Shown here: positions 1 through 12,919 of the stretch, one piece after another
Position numbering within the stretch: the stretch's first letter is position 1
Layout of the letters: each line of letters starts with the position of its first letter
Origin: Costus lasius
Lineage: Eukaryota > Streptophyta > Magnoliopsida > Zingiberales > Costaceae
Assembly: GCA_027563935.2 (NCBI GenBank)
Contig: CM050453.2
Span: forward strand, 88,200,665-88,264,664
Reading direction: 5' to 3'
Length of the DNA stretch: 64,000 nucleotides
Notes under the pieces: model-generated
What the model was told of the DNA's origin: nothing
Databases searched by the model: none
The model's input: the letters and a program-made list of their open reading frames with translations, nothing else
Program-made: the position numbers and the translations under genes

Positions 1-1010
1 GTTCTTGGTGATTACATTTGTTAGCACTATAGATCAAAATCTCACCAAATATATATTAAATTGACCTAGATATAGGCTAAAAATGTGATGCATGACTTTC
101 TTAGAAGTGGAGGGGCATGGCCAAAAGGCATTAGTAGCCACTCTCATAGACCATCTTTTATCTTAAAAGCTATCTTTCACTTTTGTCCCAATCCAAAACC
201 ATCTAAGGAGATCTAACATATCATCTAGCATGGATAGGAAAGTGGTATTTGATTGTGATTTGATTATTGGCTCTACAATAGATGCATATACTATCCTTCT
301 TTAGACTAAGTAGGGTTGATATGGCACAAGGACTTACATTTTCTTGAACGGTTTTTTGCAAGTGTTCATTGACTTGTTATTTGAGTTCAGTATGTTTTGT
401 GAGTTCAGTATGTTTTGTATGGTTCATTTTATGATGGGTAAATATCCTAAAGGATAATTGCAGTTAATGCTTAACCACACATGTCTTGGTGAAGATGACC
501 TCAACGGCGTCATTGCTAAAAGAGGATAACATTTTCCCAATGTTATAACCTATTCTTGATTCAAGCAAGCATCAAATTCATTTCCTGTTAAGCTTCACAA
601 CATATTGGCAACTCTTTGACTTGAGTCATGTAATTAGGAACAATAGTAGTACCTTATAATATTACTATATTTTTCCAATTAATGTTTGAAAATTAATCCA
701 ATCCAAGATACTACTTGGTACAAATTGATCTAGTCTATGTATTGGTACTAGACTAGATTAGTATGTAGAAAGTAATGTGCTCTTAGACTATTTATTTTCA
801 AAGCATCATTTGGATTGGACAAACATATTTTATAGGGTTCATCTTATAGTGGGGTAAATAGGGTAATGATGATCCTTGCACCAAGTCGATGGCATGTTGG
901 ATGCCTTCTCAAGTGGTAACTCATTAGGAAGTTCCTTAATGACAACATTAGAGATCTTACTAATAAGCTGTGAAAATCAATGAAGGAATGTCTTATTGGT
1001 TTGAGAAATA
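1..1010 (-). pseudogene. Decayed Ty3/gypsy reverse transcriptase fragment
   Basis: Read on the minus strand, broken pieces of a plant Ty3/gypsy RT appear in the correct order. At about 905-960 is a KELPNELP-like stretch. At 843-897 is HAIDLVQGSSLPYLPHYK. At about 295-370 is ENVSPCAISTLLSLKKDS, at 240-270 ITIKYHFPI, and at 118-170 an EWLLMPFG-like stretch. These match the family pattern 'IDLVPGSSLPNLPHYRM ... SPCAVP.LLTPKKDGS ... ITIKYRFPIP ... EWLVMPFG'. Many stops and frameshifts lie between the pieces, so it encodes nothing now. A second LPHYKM-like match at about 405-440 suggests a local duplication or an insertion of about 410 bp. The fragment runs off the left edge. It sits upstream of receptor kinase copy A, probably inside its disrupted intron. 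Confidence 0.75.
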
Positions 1011-1619
1011 TTTAAATTTCTACCACCATCAATGTCATGTCCAACCATGACTCGTAGAATAGGTGGTAAAAAAATGTAAGTCGTTTTTTATTATTAGGAC
1101 TTAGTTATGCTAAGAAGCACCTCATGATAGTCACATTATGTTGGGTGCTAGGGTTGTCTTGTTGGATTCACTAGAATAAATTTGGAACTCCCACCTTCAT
1201 TGTGGCTAGTATTCTCTTTAGGCGCCCAACCAACTAAAAGAAAAGCCTTTTTTTTACAATCTCTACAATAGTGTTTGTGCCTTTGAATATTATACTATAT
1301 GGGTCTCTTAGATGTTAATTCTACTTGACCCTTTCACATTTCTGCAAATGTGGGCATAGGGTTAGGCCAAGGGGTAGGATGAGAGAGGGTATGAATCAAC
1401 ATTCAAAGGGGACTAGTAAGATTAGGATAGTAGTAGATTGTGTTTAACTTCACATGCCATCGTCCAAACGACCTAAATGTCATGTTTTAACCTATCTTTG
1501 AATCGTGATAGGTTGATTGCATCATATAATTGTGGGGGGTTGAACAATAGTATCGTATTGGATTAAGTGGATTCCAAACTAGTAATAAGCAATGTAAAAA
1601 AACATGCCTAATAACTCAC
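1011..1619. other. Degraded sequence between RT remnant and kinase copy A
   Basis: AT-rich sequence with no open frame. By its position it is probably older retroelement sequence (upstream pol or protease) belonging to the RT remnant on its left. Similarity to receptor kinase copy B starts only near 1620. I see no RNA gene or regulatory motif here. Confidence 0.35.
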
Positions 1620-2618
<999 letters not shown>

Positions 2619-2869
2619 AACAATATCCAAACATGACATGTATTATTATTAGTATTGTTATTAAGGATGTTAGTTAGTTGTTAATTTATAAAGTGTGCAA
2701 TATTATTACAATATGTGGTTGCTATTTTTCTTAGGATTCAATGAAATGGATATTAATGTGGCTCATGATTATTCTAACCAGAGATTACATCCTATAAAAA
2801 AAACTAATTATCATCCACTAGTTTACTTCTTGTGCACCTCCCTTCTGGCCAACATTCATGTTCTTGTTG
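2619..2869. other. 3' flank of kinase copy A
   Basis: Matches the sequence after the stop codon of copy B (51439-51640) with many small changes: the AACAATATCC start, the 'ttattacaatatgtggttg' stretch and the 'ctcatgattatt' stretch. The match stops near 2865 and resumes at about 6485, which brackets a later LTR insertion. Confidence 0.65.
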
Positions 2870-4089
2870 AAGGTATTTTTTGTCGTAAAAAAAATAATTA
2901 TTAATTGGGACCATTGCTATGTCAAGTGAGCCGCTTGCCACCAAATTAAGTTTTGGCCAAGACAAGGAGTAAAAAAAGTGTAAAAAGCGCATGAATTTTT
3001 TGGTGGAAATTTTGACTTAAACCCTTGTGATTTTAGACATGAAGCCAAGTAAAGATTAAAAAACTAATTAATGGAAAGACAACTCCAAAATAAATATATA
3101 TTTTAATGGAAAGAACTACGAAATCTCTCTAAAATAAATAAACAAAATTTCTCTAAAGTTCATACTAAGTTGAGCGGCAATTAATCTCCGATCCATTGTG
3201 TTTAAGCAGAAGTTAGTCCTTTGAAAATTATGAATCGTGAGTGCAACTCTATATCAGTCGTTGCTATATGATTGCATGGGGTAGAGAATTATAAAAGAGT
3301 GCAGAATTTGAAGTCAGTAACGGAAGTAGATGAATTAAATATGAGTGAAGTTAAAATTGAATTTTAACGGGATCGATTCGCTTGCTCCAAATTCGCTATA
3401 GGGTTTTGACCAAGCACATTTTTTTTCTTGTTTCTTGCTAACTCCTTTTTTTGGTGATTTGGCACGCCAAGCTATAGGTATCATCGTTGTTCTTGTCATT
3501 GAGAATGCACACAAACTCTTCAATCCTCTTCCTAGTAGAATCCAATATCAACCTATCTGATCAAGCCCAAACTCCAGCAACACCTTCTCTTCCAACATGC
3601 AAATCGACGAGCAGAAGGATTTGGCCATCTGATGGCTAAATGGCTAGAGTCGACAGATTTTCCAGTGATCCCCGCTTTCTTCCCCCTATAGATGCTTCTA
3701 AGTTCTTCTCGACAAACACGACATCTAACTGTTTGATCAAGTTGAAACATGTGAACCAGTGAATAGAAGGATCTATCCATCCGATGGCTGGATCGTTGGC
3801 ATCGAAAGCTTTCTCGGCAACCCTATTTTACCTCTATTTCGGACCAGAACCGCCTTATCTAGGTTTGTTCGACATCAACTCACCATTGGTCGACACTAAA
3901 CTCTAGCCATTAGTTTGACGTGATGCAAGGAACTCTCGGCCTAAGCAGGTCAAGCAACTTAAATGTGGACCGCAGGCGACGACAAGCTTTGTTTGCAAGC
4001 CTTCTTCACAGGTGAAATGAAAATGAGTCTTATTCCATCCAACGGCTATCCGATGGCTTGATAAGCAAATATCTGATGGTCCAAGTCTA

Positions 4090-5330
4090 ATGCTGCAGCA
4101 ATGGCTTAGATCTCATCCGACAGTTCAAGCAAATCAGATGGTGACAATCTTATTGACGAGAATCTGATAGCACATACCCTTATAATTCTAATCCGACAAT
4201 TCAGATTCATCTAAGCGGTGATCTGATAGCCTAGATCAAATCTGGAAACAACTGCTTGGACTTATCTGAGCAATCCCCAACACTAATAATTCAATCATCA
4301 AGGATCTGATGGTCCATATCCAACTTTTGTGGTAATGGTTCAAATTCCAACTCCAATATGATGATTCAGATTTATCCAGTTTCGATCGGATGCCCTAGAT
4401 CTTCTAGTACTGATTTGATACCCTATATTTTCCATATTTGATCCGATAGTCTTCATTTGATCAAATAAGCAATGATCCAAATCTTCCAATGCCAATCTGA
4501 TGATTCATACTTTTCAAGTCTCAATCTAATGGTCTGGATCTACTCAGTTTTGATCTGATGGCCCAGATTTGTTTTAAAATTAATAGTCTTGATTTACCCA
4601 CACGAAATTGATGATCATGATCTAACTTCAAGAGCCAATGATCGAGATTTAATGTAATGTTAATACAATCAATGATTGATATTCATTCGTATAAATCTAA
4701 GTCAATCAGATAGCTCTCGACATGATCCAAGTATCAATCTTTACTAAATTGGGTCAAATCTTTCCAAATTTAGTAGACTCCGAATTAAATTTCAACAGAT
4801 GACATTAATTTACACACATCTAAGCCAATCAGAGGACTTCTAAATTAATCCAAATATTAATTCTTACTAAATTGAGCCAGATCTTTCCAAATATACCCTC
4901 ATATTTTTTTATTAGATACCTAGTCAAAGCAGATTTACTACTTCAAATTACAATAGCTGAAATTAATTTACACAAATATTGATCCTTACTAAATGACTCA
5001 GATTTTTCCAAATCTGCACTTAGATTTTTTATTAGAGACCTGTATTGAATCAAATCTGCAAATTATAATTTCAACGGCTGATATTAATTTATATAAATCT
5101 CAGCCAATCAGATGACTTCTGAAATAATCCAAATATTGATCTTTGCTAAGTTGAGTCAGATCTTTCCAAATCTGACCTTGAATTACTAATCGTATATCTA
5201 GATTAAAGTGAATCTATGAACTAAAATTTCAATGACTAATATTAGTTTTCATAAATCAAAACTAATCAAACATTTTTTATATAATCCAAATATTAACCCC
5301 TACTAAGTTAAGTAGAATTTCTCCAAATTC
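4090..5330 (+). repeat. Degenerate array of about 157-bp units
   Basis: The anchor 'atattgatcYttRctaaRttgag' recurs at about 4730, 4855, 4977, 5133 and 5290. Each is followed by 'cagatctttccaaatctg' and preceded by 'ctcagccaatcagatgactt'. Before 4700 shorter fragments of the same words ('gatctgatggYccagatc') repeat irregularly. The array is the reverse complement of the cleaner array at 56600-58300, so the two belong to one LTR family in opposite orientation. Confidence 0.8.
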
Positions 5331-5830
5331 GAACGGATGCCCAATGGCCCGTTCATCAAATTTTGAATGCTTGGTCCAATAGCATGTTCACTCAAATTCA
5401 AAAGCTTGGGCCAATGGCCCATTCACCAAAGTTAGAAAGCTTGGCCCAACGGCCCGTTCACTCAAATTTTGAACACTTCGCCTAGTAGCCTATTCACCAA
5501 ATTTTGAATGCTTGGCCTAATGGCCCATTCACTCAAATATGAACGGTTGGCCCAATGGCCCATCCACTCAATTTGAACGTTTGGCCAAATGACCCATTCA
5601 CTCAAATTTGAACACTTGGCCCAATGGCTCGTTCATCAAATTTTGAATGTTTAGCCCAACAGCCCATTCACCAAATTTTGAACACACAACCTAATGGTCT
5701 GTTCACTCAAATTCAAACATTTGGCCCAACAACCCATTCACTCGATTCAAATGCTTGGCCCAATTGCTTATTCTCCTATTTTGAACGCTTGGCCCAAAGG
5801 CTCATTAACTCATTTCAAACATGGTCATGG
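5331..5830 (+). repeat. Minisatellite, about 35-bp units (TTGGCCCAATGGCCC core)
   Basis: About a dozen imperfect units of the form 'cttggcccaatggcccattcactcaaatttgaac', varying by small indels. The same unit, reverse complemented, fills 55500-56570. Small open frames here are by-products of the repeat. Confidence 0.85.
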
Positions 5831-6349
5831 ACATTAAATATCTAGGGTGTGCTATTAATAACGTTGTTTGAGAGGTGCACACGTCGACACTAAGTATCAG
5901 GGCGTAGTTCCTCAATGTTGTTACAATATAACTCAGATCTCTCTCTCCATGGCTTATGTCAAATGATCATCAACTAAAAAAAAATCAAAATAGATGAAGA
6001 TTCACATGTTCTTCACAAGCCAAATATTTATCCAAAGACATAAATATTTACATGTCCTTCATAGCTCGAATATCTATTGCATCAAATTTGAATATTCATA
6101 AGTCCTCAAAAGGCAGAATATTCATCACGTTCGGATATCCACAAGCCCTCAAAAGTCAGGACATTAATCAAAACATTCACAAATCAATCTATTGAACCAC
6201 TTTTAGAAGGAGTAGTCTTGTATCAAGTTATAAGCCATGTCATGGCAAAATGTTATGAATTATATTATTCTTTCAATCATTTGTCCTCATTTTATTATAT
6301 ATATAAGTATTTTAATCAAAGGTACCTTAAGCTATATAGGGATAATTAA

Positions 6350-6370
6350 CAATGAATATTTCCATTCATT
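6350..6370. other. LTR-end hairpin, divergent copy
   Basis: AATGAAT at 6351-6357 pairs with ATTCATT at 6364-6370 across a 6-base loop. It occupies the place of the 10-bp hairpin of the LTRs at 22814, 40649 and 51923. Here 7 bp of stem remain although the sequence has diverged. Confidence 0.5.
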
Positions 6371-6477
6371 AGAAGTCAGAATGTACTAAAACAAAAAAGT
6401 CTTATAATTTATAAGATGAATTTGAAATGATTACACTACATTTTAATACTAATTATAATTCAACTAATTTTGACCCA

Positions 6478-7473
6478 ATAGTTCTCCACCATGTGTCCTT
6501 CACAATACAAGTCACAACCACACTTTGAATGAATCCCTTTATCCATCTCCAAGTTTGCACCACCATTGCACAAACACTAGAGAGAGCGACAGAAGAGAAG
6601 AATACATTGGACTTCATACCCTCAAAGGGATTGGAATAAACAAATAGATCACAACATTTTAGCTTTTACATATGTTTGAGCATTTCATATAATCACATAT
6701 CAATTTAGACAAAGACAACATCTAACTTTACAATTCGTAAGCATCATAATTGTTAGAAATATACTAAATGATTATACACCAATAATAAACTAAATTATAA
6801 ATTAATTAACTTATAAGTTGGGAACATAGTTCTAATCTTAGTTCATGCAATAACATAGTGTACAATTGAAGGAAACTAGTTATAATAACAAAAAAAATAA
6901 ATAAAATGTGTTATTTGTCAGTGATGAGATGTGATGTGAAATGTGGTGGCCACAAAGGCTTACGAAAAAATGGCAAAGATATTGTTCGTATAGTTGCTCA
7001 TAGTAACAAATGATGATGCAGATACTGTGTCAAAGAAAAATAAGTGAAACTATGAGTTATTAGTGTTTATATAAGTTAGAAACAAAATTTATAATTTGCT
7101 AAGTAGATAAGGATCACAAATATGGATTGTGAAGTATCACTAACGCACTAAACCATTAATTACTTGATTGAACTAATATTTCAAACATTTATGAATTATA
7201 GAAATTTTAAAAATAGCATTGTAGAAACAATTTATTTATATCTTCAATGCAAATAATAGCAAACTCTCCTTGTCTCGTAAGTGAAAATCCTCCTGAATCA
7301 ATAGGAAATATATTAGTGAAGTCATTGGTCATATCAAATGCCCAATGGGCATAATTTGTTGATCTTATGCCCAAGTGATACACATCTAAAAATCATCTCA
7401 TCCAAAACTCAAATACCTAGCACATATTGTTGAACTATCATGGCCACATGCTCTATCATCCCAACAAAACTTC
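6478..7473. other. AT-rich flank between two insertions
   Basis: The first 110 bases match 51650-51760 ('accacactttgaatgaatcccc', 'gcattgcac...aaactagagag') and so continue the 3' flank of kinase copy A. The rest is AT-rich with no gene I recognise, up to the ACTTC target-site copy at 7469-7473. Confidence 0.55.
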
Positions 7474-9049
7474 TGATGTAGGGTGAAAATATAGGAGGGC
7501 ATGTAAACTCTGAAACTAGGGTAATAGTAAACTTTGTTATTGATTTCAGGCAAATCTCAAGAAGCAATAATGGTAAATTACAATGCAGACAAAATGGATA
7601 TGATCTCAATCAGCTAAAATATTCACTCAAGTGTAAGTGGGAATTCTATCAAGTTTTCATGCCTTGAAATATAGAGCAAATACGTTTAAATCAGCATAAG
7701 TAATATTACCTAAGTATGAATGCAACAAAAAATTAGAAAATTATACCTTGATTTTAATGGGTTGAATTCAGTCGCACGCTTGAACCCCGGGGCAACTTCC
7801 TTACTTGACGGGTCGAAGTTCTTCACGCGTTCACGAACAGGGCAGGATCGTCTGCGGCTACCGGCGTCAATGATCAAGAGGTAGAGGCGGATGTTGTCGA
7901 CGTCGATTGAGAGCATAGGGTAGGTGACGCCGTCTTTATTCTGGCTAGAGGAGGCGCTGTCGGCTGGCGAGCATGGCAAGGAAGGCGTCAAAGCAGGGCA
8001 GCGGATAATCTCGGCGGATGAAGGCTCCCGAGAGAGGGAAGAATCGCACCGGACTTTCCCAGGGTGTTGTGATCTGGAGCGGCTGGACGGAATTGGGAAG
8101 GCAACAGATGGAATTGAGGCGGCGATTGTAGGGAGGGGCGGACAGAATCTCAACGAAGAAGATGGCGAGCGGCGATCAAGGGCGGAGATGGGGCGGATGG
8201 GTAGTTGTAGTGGCGGCGGATTCAAGAAAGGAGAGATGGATTTATGGCTCGTCGCTTGAAGGAAGGTGGCGGCGTGTTCACGAGTGAACGATGGTGGCAG
8301 CGGATGGAGATTGATGAGCGACGGAGAGGGAATAGTGAGGCGAGCAGGTCACGGCGTTGGCGTTCTGGTGTGGACGAAGGTGGAAGCGACGGAAGGATGT
8401 GAAGCACGCGTCGGTGGTGACGAAGATGGAGGCAGCGACGGGTTTTGTTAAAAGGTGAAGGGGCGGCAACGCTTCTTGCCTAGGTGACGATGGCGGCTAG
8501 GATTAGGGTTGGGCGGCGTGGAAAATTAGGGTTGAGCGGTGTGGAAGTTCTGGACGATGGGGGTGATGGCGGCTGGTGTTCGTGGAAGAGGAACAGCGAG
8601 GTGTCATGGTGAAGATGTCCGGGTGATCTGGACGAAGAAGAATGCAGACGGTGGAGTTGATTGGAATTTTGGCAGGAGTGGCGAATCACTGGGGAAGATG
8701 GAAAAAAAAATCTAGCAGGATAGAAATTTTAGCCCTCACGGCCAGCACCAAAGGTGCGAAAAGAAGCTCTCACGGCCAACACCAAAGGTGCGATAACGAA
8801 ACAACGAAAATTTTAATTAGCCAAAGTTGTCTCTTCCCCTTAGGGATTACAATGCTTAAATAGAAATTACATATGCTAAATTTAGAAATTTGAATCCTGC
8901 TAAAAATTACATGCTAAATAAAATTTGAACTAATGCCCTAATACAAATATTTATTAAAAGAAAAATAAATTCAAATAATTAGGCGATAGCGGGCCGGCTT
9001 TCGTTGGGCCCTTGTAGATCTTCTGGGCCTATTTTTTATGTCCCCATCA
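7474..9049 (-). repeat. Chromovirus 3' LTR
   Basis: 1576 bp, nearly identical to 11345-12914. The middle (about 7760-8640) is unusually GC-rich, with many GGCGGC-type runs that produce overlapping open frames on both strands. I treat these as composition artefacts, not genes. Near 8740-8800 a short 'cggccaRcaccaaaggtgcga' segment is duplicated in this LTR but not cleanly in the other. Confidence 0.92.
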
Positions 9050-9147
9050 ATTCTCCTGGGGGGCGAAAAATTCACCTCCGGTGAATTGTCAAAATTATAG
9101 GTGTTCAACTTTTCTGGTGTGATCTGTCAAAGTTCGTCTTCAAGAAT

Positions 9148-9265
9148 CTATGTGTTATCTGTATCTGGAGGATTTTTCCACTTTACCAAGTATAGAAATT
9201 CTGATTGATCAAGATGAACAATTTGATCTTTTAGGATGGCTTTAATATCGTCATATTCTACTTCA
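9148..9265 (-). pseudogene. Chromodomain tail of the chromovirus integrase, out of frame
   Basis: Downstream of the integrase stop, in another frame, the minus strand reads YDDIKAILKDQ ... EFLYLVKWKNPP and ends at a TAG (9148-9150). 'LVKWK' with an upstream acidic and hydrophobic strand is the chromodomain pattern found at the C-terminus of chromovirus integrases, where it guides insertion to marked chromatin. A one-base loss just before the stop at 9285 explains the frame change. The domain seems cut short after the VKWK strand. Confidence 0.7.
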
Positions 9266-9284
9266 TCCGGAAGATGTTGTGATG

Positions 9285-11171
9285 TTACTTTACTTGATTC
9301 TGGTTCCTCCGGTGTATAATACCATGATATATCTCCACATTAAAAATAGGACTAATTCTTAAATTTTTAGGTACATCCACAATATAGGCATCATCACTTA
9401 TTTTATGTTTAATCGTAAATGGACCTATACTTCTTGTATGCAATTTCTTGATAGAACCAGGTGGAAGTCTCTTATCTCTCAATCTCACCATCACTCTATT
9501 TTTCTCACTGAAATTTTGTGGCCTACGATGTTTGTCTGCATTGCTCTTATACTCATCATTGCTTTTTGAGATTTTGTGCCTGATTTCAGTATGAAGTTCA
9601 TGGATATGTTTAACAACAGAATCAGTAGAGTGTGATTGTCTGGTAGAAGCAGGTAGGGGTAAGAGATCAATTGGTTTATTATGTTGCATACCAAGGACTA
9701 TTGGAAATGGGCTGAGACCATTTGTTTTGTTCACCACGCAATTGAATGCAAACTCAGCTGTTGGCAATATATCCTCCAAGTTGGTTACATGATTCCCAAT
9801 AAGATATCTTAATAAGTCCCTTAAACTTCTATTAACAACTTCAATCTGACCATTTGTTTGAGGGTGGTAAGCAGAGGAAAATTTGAGTTTTGTGTCTAAC
9901 AATGTCCATAAGGTTTTCCAAAAGTAACTTACAAAACGGACATCTCTATCAGGGGGCTTTGGATCTAAGTCAAGTTCTAAGGGTCTTAAGGTTTCCTTAA
10001 AGGTATGGATTCCTAATTCAAGTTGGTTGAGATCTATAGGTGTAGAATCCTCTATGTCCAAAGGTTGGGTAGGAATATCTAAATTATGCTCATTAGTTCC
10101 TAAGGGTGTACTTAGGGATTCTATGTATGACTTAAGCTGTGGAGAAGGTTCCTCTATGTCTTGAGTTCCTAGATCATGCTCTTGGTCATTAGGTTGTTCA
10201 TCTTCTATGTTTCTCTCTATGGGTTCCCTAGGTTGATGGTTTCCTAAGTGTTCAGGAAGTTTTGGATAAGGACTTGGACAAGGCTCATGATCATCTAGAG
10301 AGATTAGGTCTAACTTAGGTTTATCTTGAGATTGTGGAAGACCTATAGCTGTAGGGTCAAGTTGGTTCCTAGGCATATCATCTAAGGTAAGAGATCCAAA
10401 CTTAAGTTTAGGTTCATCTAAATGAGTCTCTAGGGTTGACTTAGGGTTAGGTTGACTCTCAAACAATTCATCTAAGGATTCCTTAGTTGTGGATCCAAAC
10501 TCTTCTAAGGATATTTCTTGAGAAGGTGTAGGTAGCTTGGGTTGTTCTAAGGTTTCCTGAGAGGTGGAAGGGTTGGCTACCTTAGGGGGTTTTGGTTTGG
10601 CCCTTTCGATCCTAATCTTGGGGTTATGACACCTTAAAATGTAAGAATCATCTTGACTTTGGTGGTACCCGTTAACATCATATAACCAAGGTTTTCCAAG
10701 ATGGACATGGTATGTACCTTCTAAGGGTAAGACATCACACCATACTTCAAATAGGATACCAAACCTAATAGATACAAGGCACTTAAGGTTCACTAAGGTT
10801 TTGGTTCCATCATCCCTACTAATGGTGTAAGGGTAAGTTTTAGGCTTAGTGGCAAAACCAAATCTATCAATGGCACTAGGGGTGATGAAGTTAAACCCTA
10901 TGGTTTCATCTATGGCAATCTTACACATCTTTTCTCTCATTCCAATGTAGGTGTGAAAAAAGTCATTCCTAAGGGTGATCCTATAAGTTATGAGTCTCTC
11001 TAAATACCGGTTATAGAGTTTATCTAGGTTTTCATGTTGTACCAACAACCTAGAGTCAAATGCGTCCATCCGGGCATCCAATCGTTCAAGTGTCTTGGAC
11101 AATTGGTCTCGCTCATTATTGGAGCTAGATAAAGCTGGAGGTTGATATTCATGTCCTGATCTAGTGGTCAT
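9285..11171 (-). pseudogene. Gag/protease-integrase fusion ORF of the chromovirus derivative
   Basis: 628 codons remain open. Residues 1-45 (MTTRSGHEYQPP, then a heptad-like LERLDARMDAFDSRL) look like a gag N-terminus. Residues about 90-185 resemble the retropepsin region (FITPSAIDRFGF ... LGKPWLYD), but the usual D-[ST]-G active site is not present. Residues about 190-405 are a low-complexity linker rich in P, E, D and L. From residue 408 (DRDVRFVSYFWKTLW; HPQTNGQIEVVNRSLRDLL) it is the second half of integrase, keeping the late Asp and the Glu of the catalytic triad and the C-terminal GPF.I domain. The join at about 9950 removes RT, RNase H and the integrase N-terminus while keeping the frame open. 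Any product would be non-enzymatic. Confidence 0.9.
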
Positions 11172-11210
11172 GATGTAGAATTTTTTTTTTCTCTTCTTTG
11201 TTTTTTCTTT

Positions 11211-11254
11211 CCTTTTCTTTTTTTTTCTCTCTCTCTCTCTCTTTTTTTTTTAAT
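11211..11254. repeat. CT/T-rich microsatellite
   Basis: A (CT)n tract flanked by T runs, between the chromovirus gag start and the primer-binding site. Confidence 0.85.
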
Positions 11255-11329
11255 ATGGGAATCACAATTTGATATGAAATAGTGGATGATGATCAAGGTT
11301 TGTGTAGTCGTGGATGGGCATCAAGGTTT

Positions 11330-11341
11330 CCTCTGATACCA
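11330..11341 (-). other. Primer-binding site, initiator tRNA-Met type
   Basis: The minus strand reads TGGTATCAGAGG three bases after the LTR end (11345). TGGTATCAGAG is the sequence complementary to the 3' end of plant initiator tRNA-Met used by many plant retrotransposons. It fixes the orientation of the element. Confidence 0.92.
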
Positions 11342-11344
11342 ATT

Positions 11345-12914
11345 TGATGTAGGGTGACAATATAGGAGGGGATGTAAACTCTGAAACTAGGGTAATAGTA
11401 AACTTCGTTATTGATTTCAGGCAAACCTCAAGAAGCAATAATGGTAAATTACAATGCAGACAAAATGGATATAATCTCAATCAGCTAAAATATTCACTCA
11501 AGTGTAAGTGGGAATTCTATCAAGTTTTTATGCCTTGAAATATAGCGCAGATACGTTTAAATCAGAGTAAGTAATATTACCTAAGTATGAATGCAACAAA
11601 AAATTAGAAAATTATACCTTGATTTTAATTGGTTGAATTCAGTCGCACGCTTGAACCCCGGGGCAACTTCCTTACTTGACGGGTCGAAGTTCTTCACGCG
11701 TTCACGAACAGGGCAGGATCGTCCGCGGCTACCGGCATCAATGATCAAGAGGTAGAGGCGGATGTTGTCGACGTCGATTGAGAGCAGAGGGTAGGTGACG
11801 CCGTCTTTAATTCTAGCTAGAGGAGGTGCTGTCGGCTGGCGAGCGTGGCAAGGAAGGCGTCAAAGCAGGGCAGCGGGTCATCTCGGCGGATGAAGGCTCC
11901 CGAGAGAGGGAAGAATCGCACCGGACTTTCCCAGGGTGTTGTGATCTGGAGCGGCTGGACGGAATTGGGAAGGCAGCAGATGGAATTGAGGCGGCGATTG
12001 TAGGGAGGGGCGGACAAAATCTCAACGAAGAAGATGGCGAGCGGCGATCAAGGGCGGAGATGGGGCGGATGGGTAGTTTTAGTGGCGGCGGATTCAAGAA
12101 AGGAGAGATGGATTTATGGCTCGTCGCTTGAAGGAAGGTGGCGGCGTGTTCACGAGTGAACGATGGTGGCAGCGGATGGAGATTGATGAGCGATGGAGAG
12201 GGAATAGTGAGGCTAGCAGGTCACGGCGTTGGCGTTCTGGTGTGGACGAAGGTGGAAGCGACGGAAGGATGTGAAGCACGCGTCGGTGGTGACGAAGATG
12301 GAGGCGGCGACGGGTTTTGTTAAAAGGTGAAGGGGCGGCGACGCTTCTTGCCTAGGTGATGATGGCGGCTGGGATTAGGGTTGGGCGGCGTGGAAAATTA
12401 GGGTTGAGCGGTGTGGAAGTTCTGGACGATGGGGGTGATGGCGGCTGGTGTTCGTGGAAGAGGAACAGCGAGGTGTCGTGGTGAAGATGTCCGGGTGATC
12501 TGGACGAAGAAGAATGCAGACGGTGGAGTTGATTGGAATTTCGGCAGGAGCGGCGAATCACTGGGGAAGATGGAAAAAAAGATCTAGCAAGATAGAAATT
12601 TTAGCCTTCACGACAAGCATCAAAGGTGCGAAAAAAAGCCCTCGCGGCCAGGCCAACATAACGAAACAATGAAAATTTTAATTAGCCAAAGTTGTCTCTT
12701 CCACTTAGGGATTATAATGCTTAAATAGAAATTACATATGCTAAATTTAGAAATTTGAATCCTGCTAAAAATTACATGCTAAATAAAATTTGAACTAATG
12801 CCCTAATACAAATATCTATTAAAAGAAAAATAAATTCAAATAATTAGGCGGTAGCGGGCCGGCTTTCGTTGGGCTCTTATAGATCTTCTGGGCCTATTTT
12901 TTATGTCCCCATCA
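11345..12914 (-). repeat. Chromovirus 5' LTR
   Basis: 1570 bp, partner of 7474-9049, with the same TG...CA ends and the same GC-rich centre. Adjacent to the primer-binding site, so it is the 5' LTR on the minus strand. Confidence 0.93.
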
Positions 12915-12919
12915 ACTTC

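Larger units (their letters stand above)
2870..6477 (+). mobile_element. Solo LTR-like element with minisatellites
   Basis: This block interrupts sequence shared with the copy B flank (2619-2865 joined to 6485-6595 against 51439-51790), so it is an insertion. Its right end (6300-6477, ending TTTTGACCCA) is the reverse complement of the TGTGGGGTC end of the LTRs at 22720, 40555 and 51829. That includes a hairpin at 6350-6370 and the AATCAAAGGTACC stretch. A shared block lies at about 5855-5935. Inside are a 157-bp array and a 35-bp array, described separately. I find no gag or pol, so it looks like a solo LTR. The left boundary is uncertain by tens of bases and I could not find a clean target-site duplication. 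Confidence 0.7.
7469..12919 (-). mobile_element. Chromovirus (Ty3/gypsy) deletion derivative
   Basis: The element proper is 7474-12914, flanked by identical ACTTC copies at 7469-7473 and 12915-12919, the 5-bp target-site duplication expected of gypsy integrase. The LTRs (7474-9049 and 11345-12914) start TGATG and end CATCA on the plus strand. A tRNA-iMet-type primer-binding site next to the right LTR shows that the element reads on the minus strand. The internal region is only about 2.3 kb and keeps a gag N-terminus, protease-like sequence, the C-terminal half of integrase and a chromodomain. RT, RNase H and the integrase zinc finger are missing, so it cannot move on its own. The LTRs differ at few positions, which suggests recent insertion. 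Confidence 0.95.

Noticed and set aside
7710..8225. 171-codon minus-strand frame in the chromovirus LTR, and its overlapping plus-strand frames
   Set aside because: Lies in an LTR, in GC-rich low-complexity sequence open on several frames; no domain, and repeated in the other LTR with a shorter frame.
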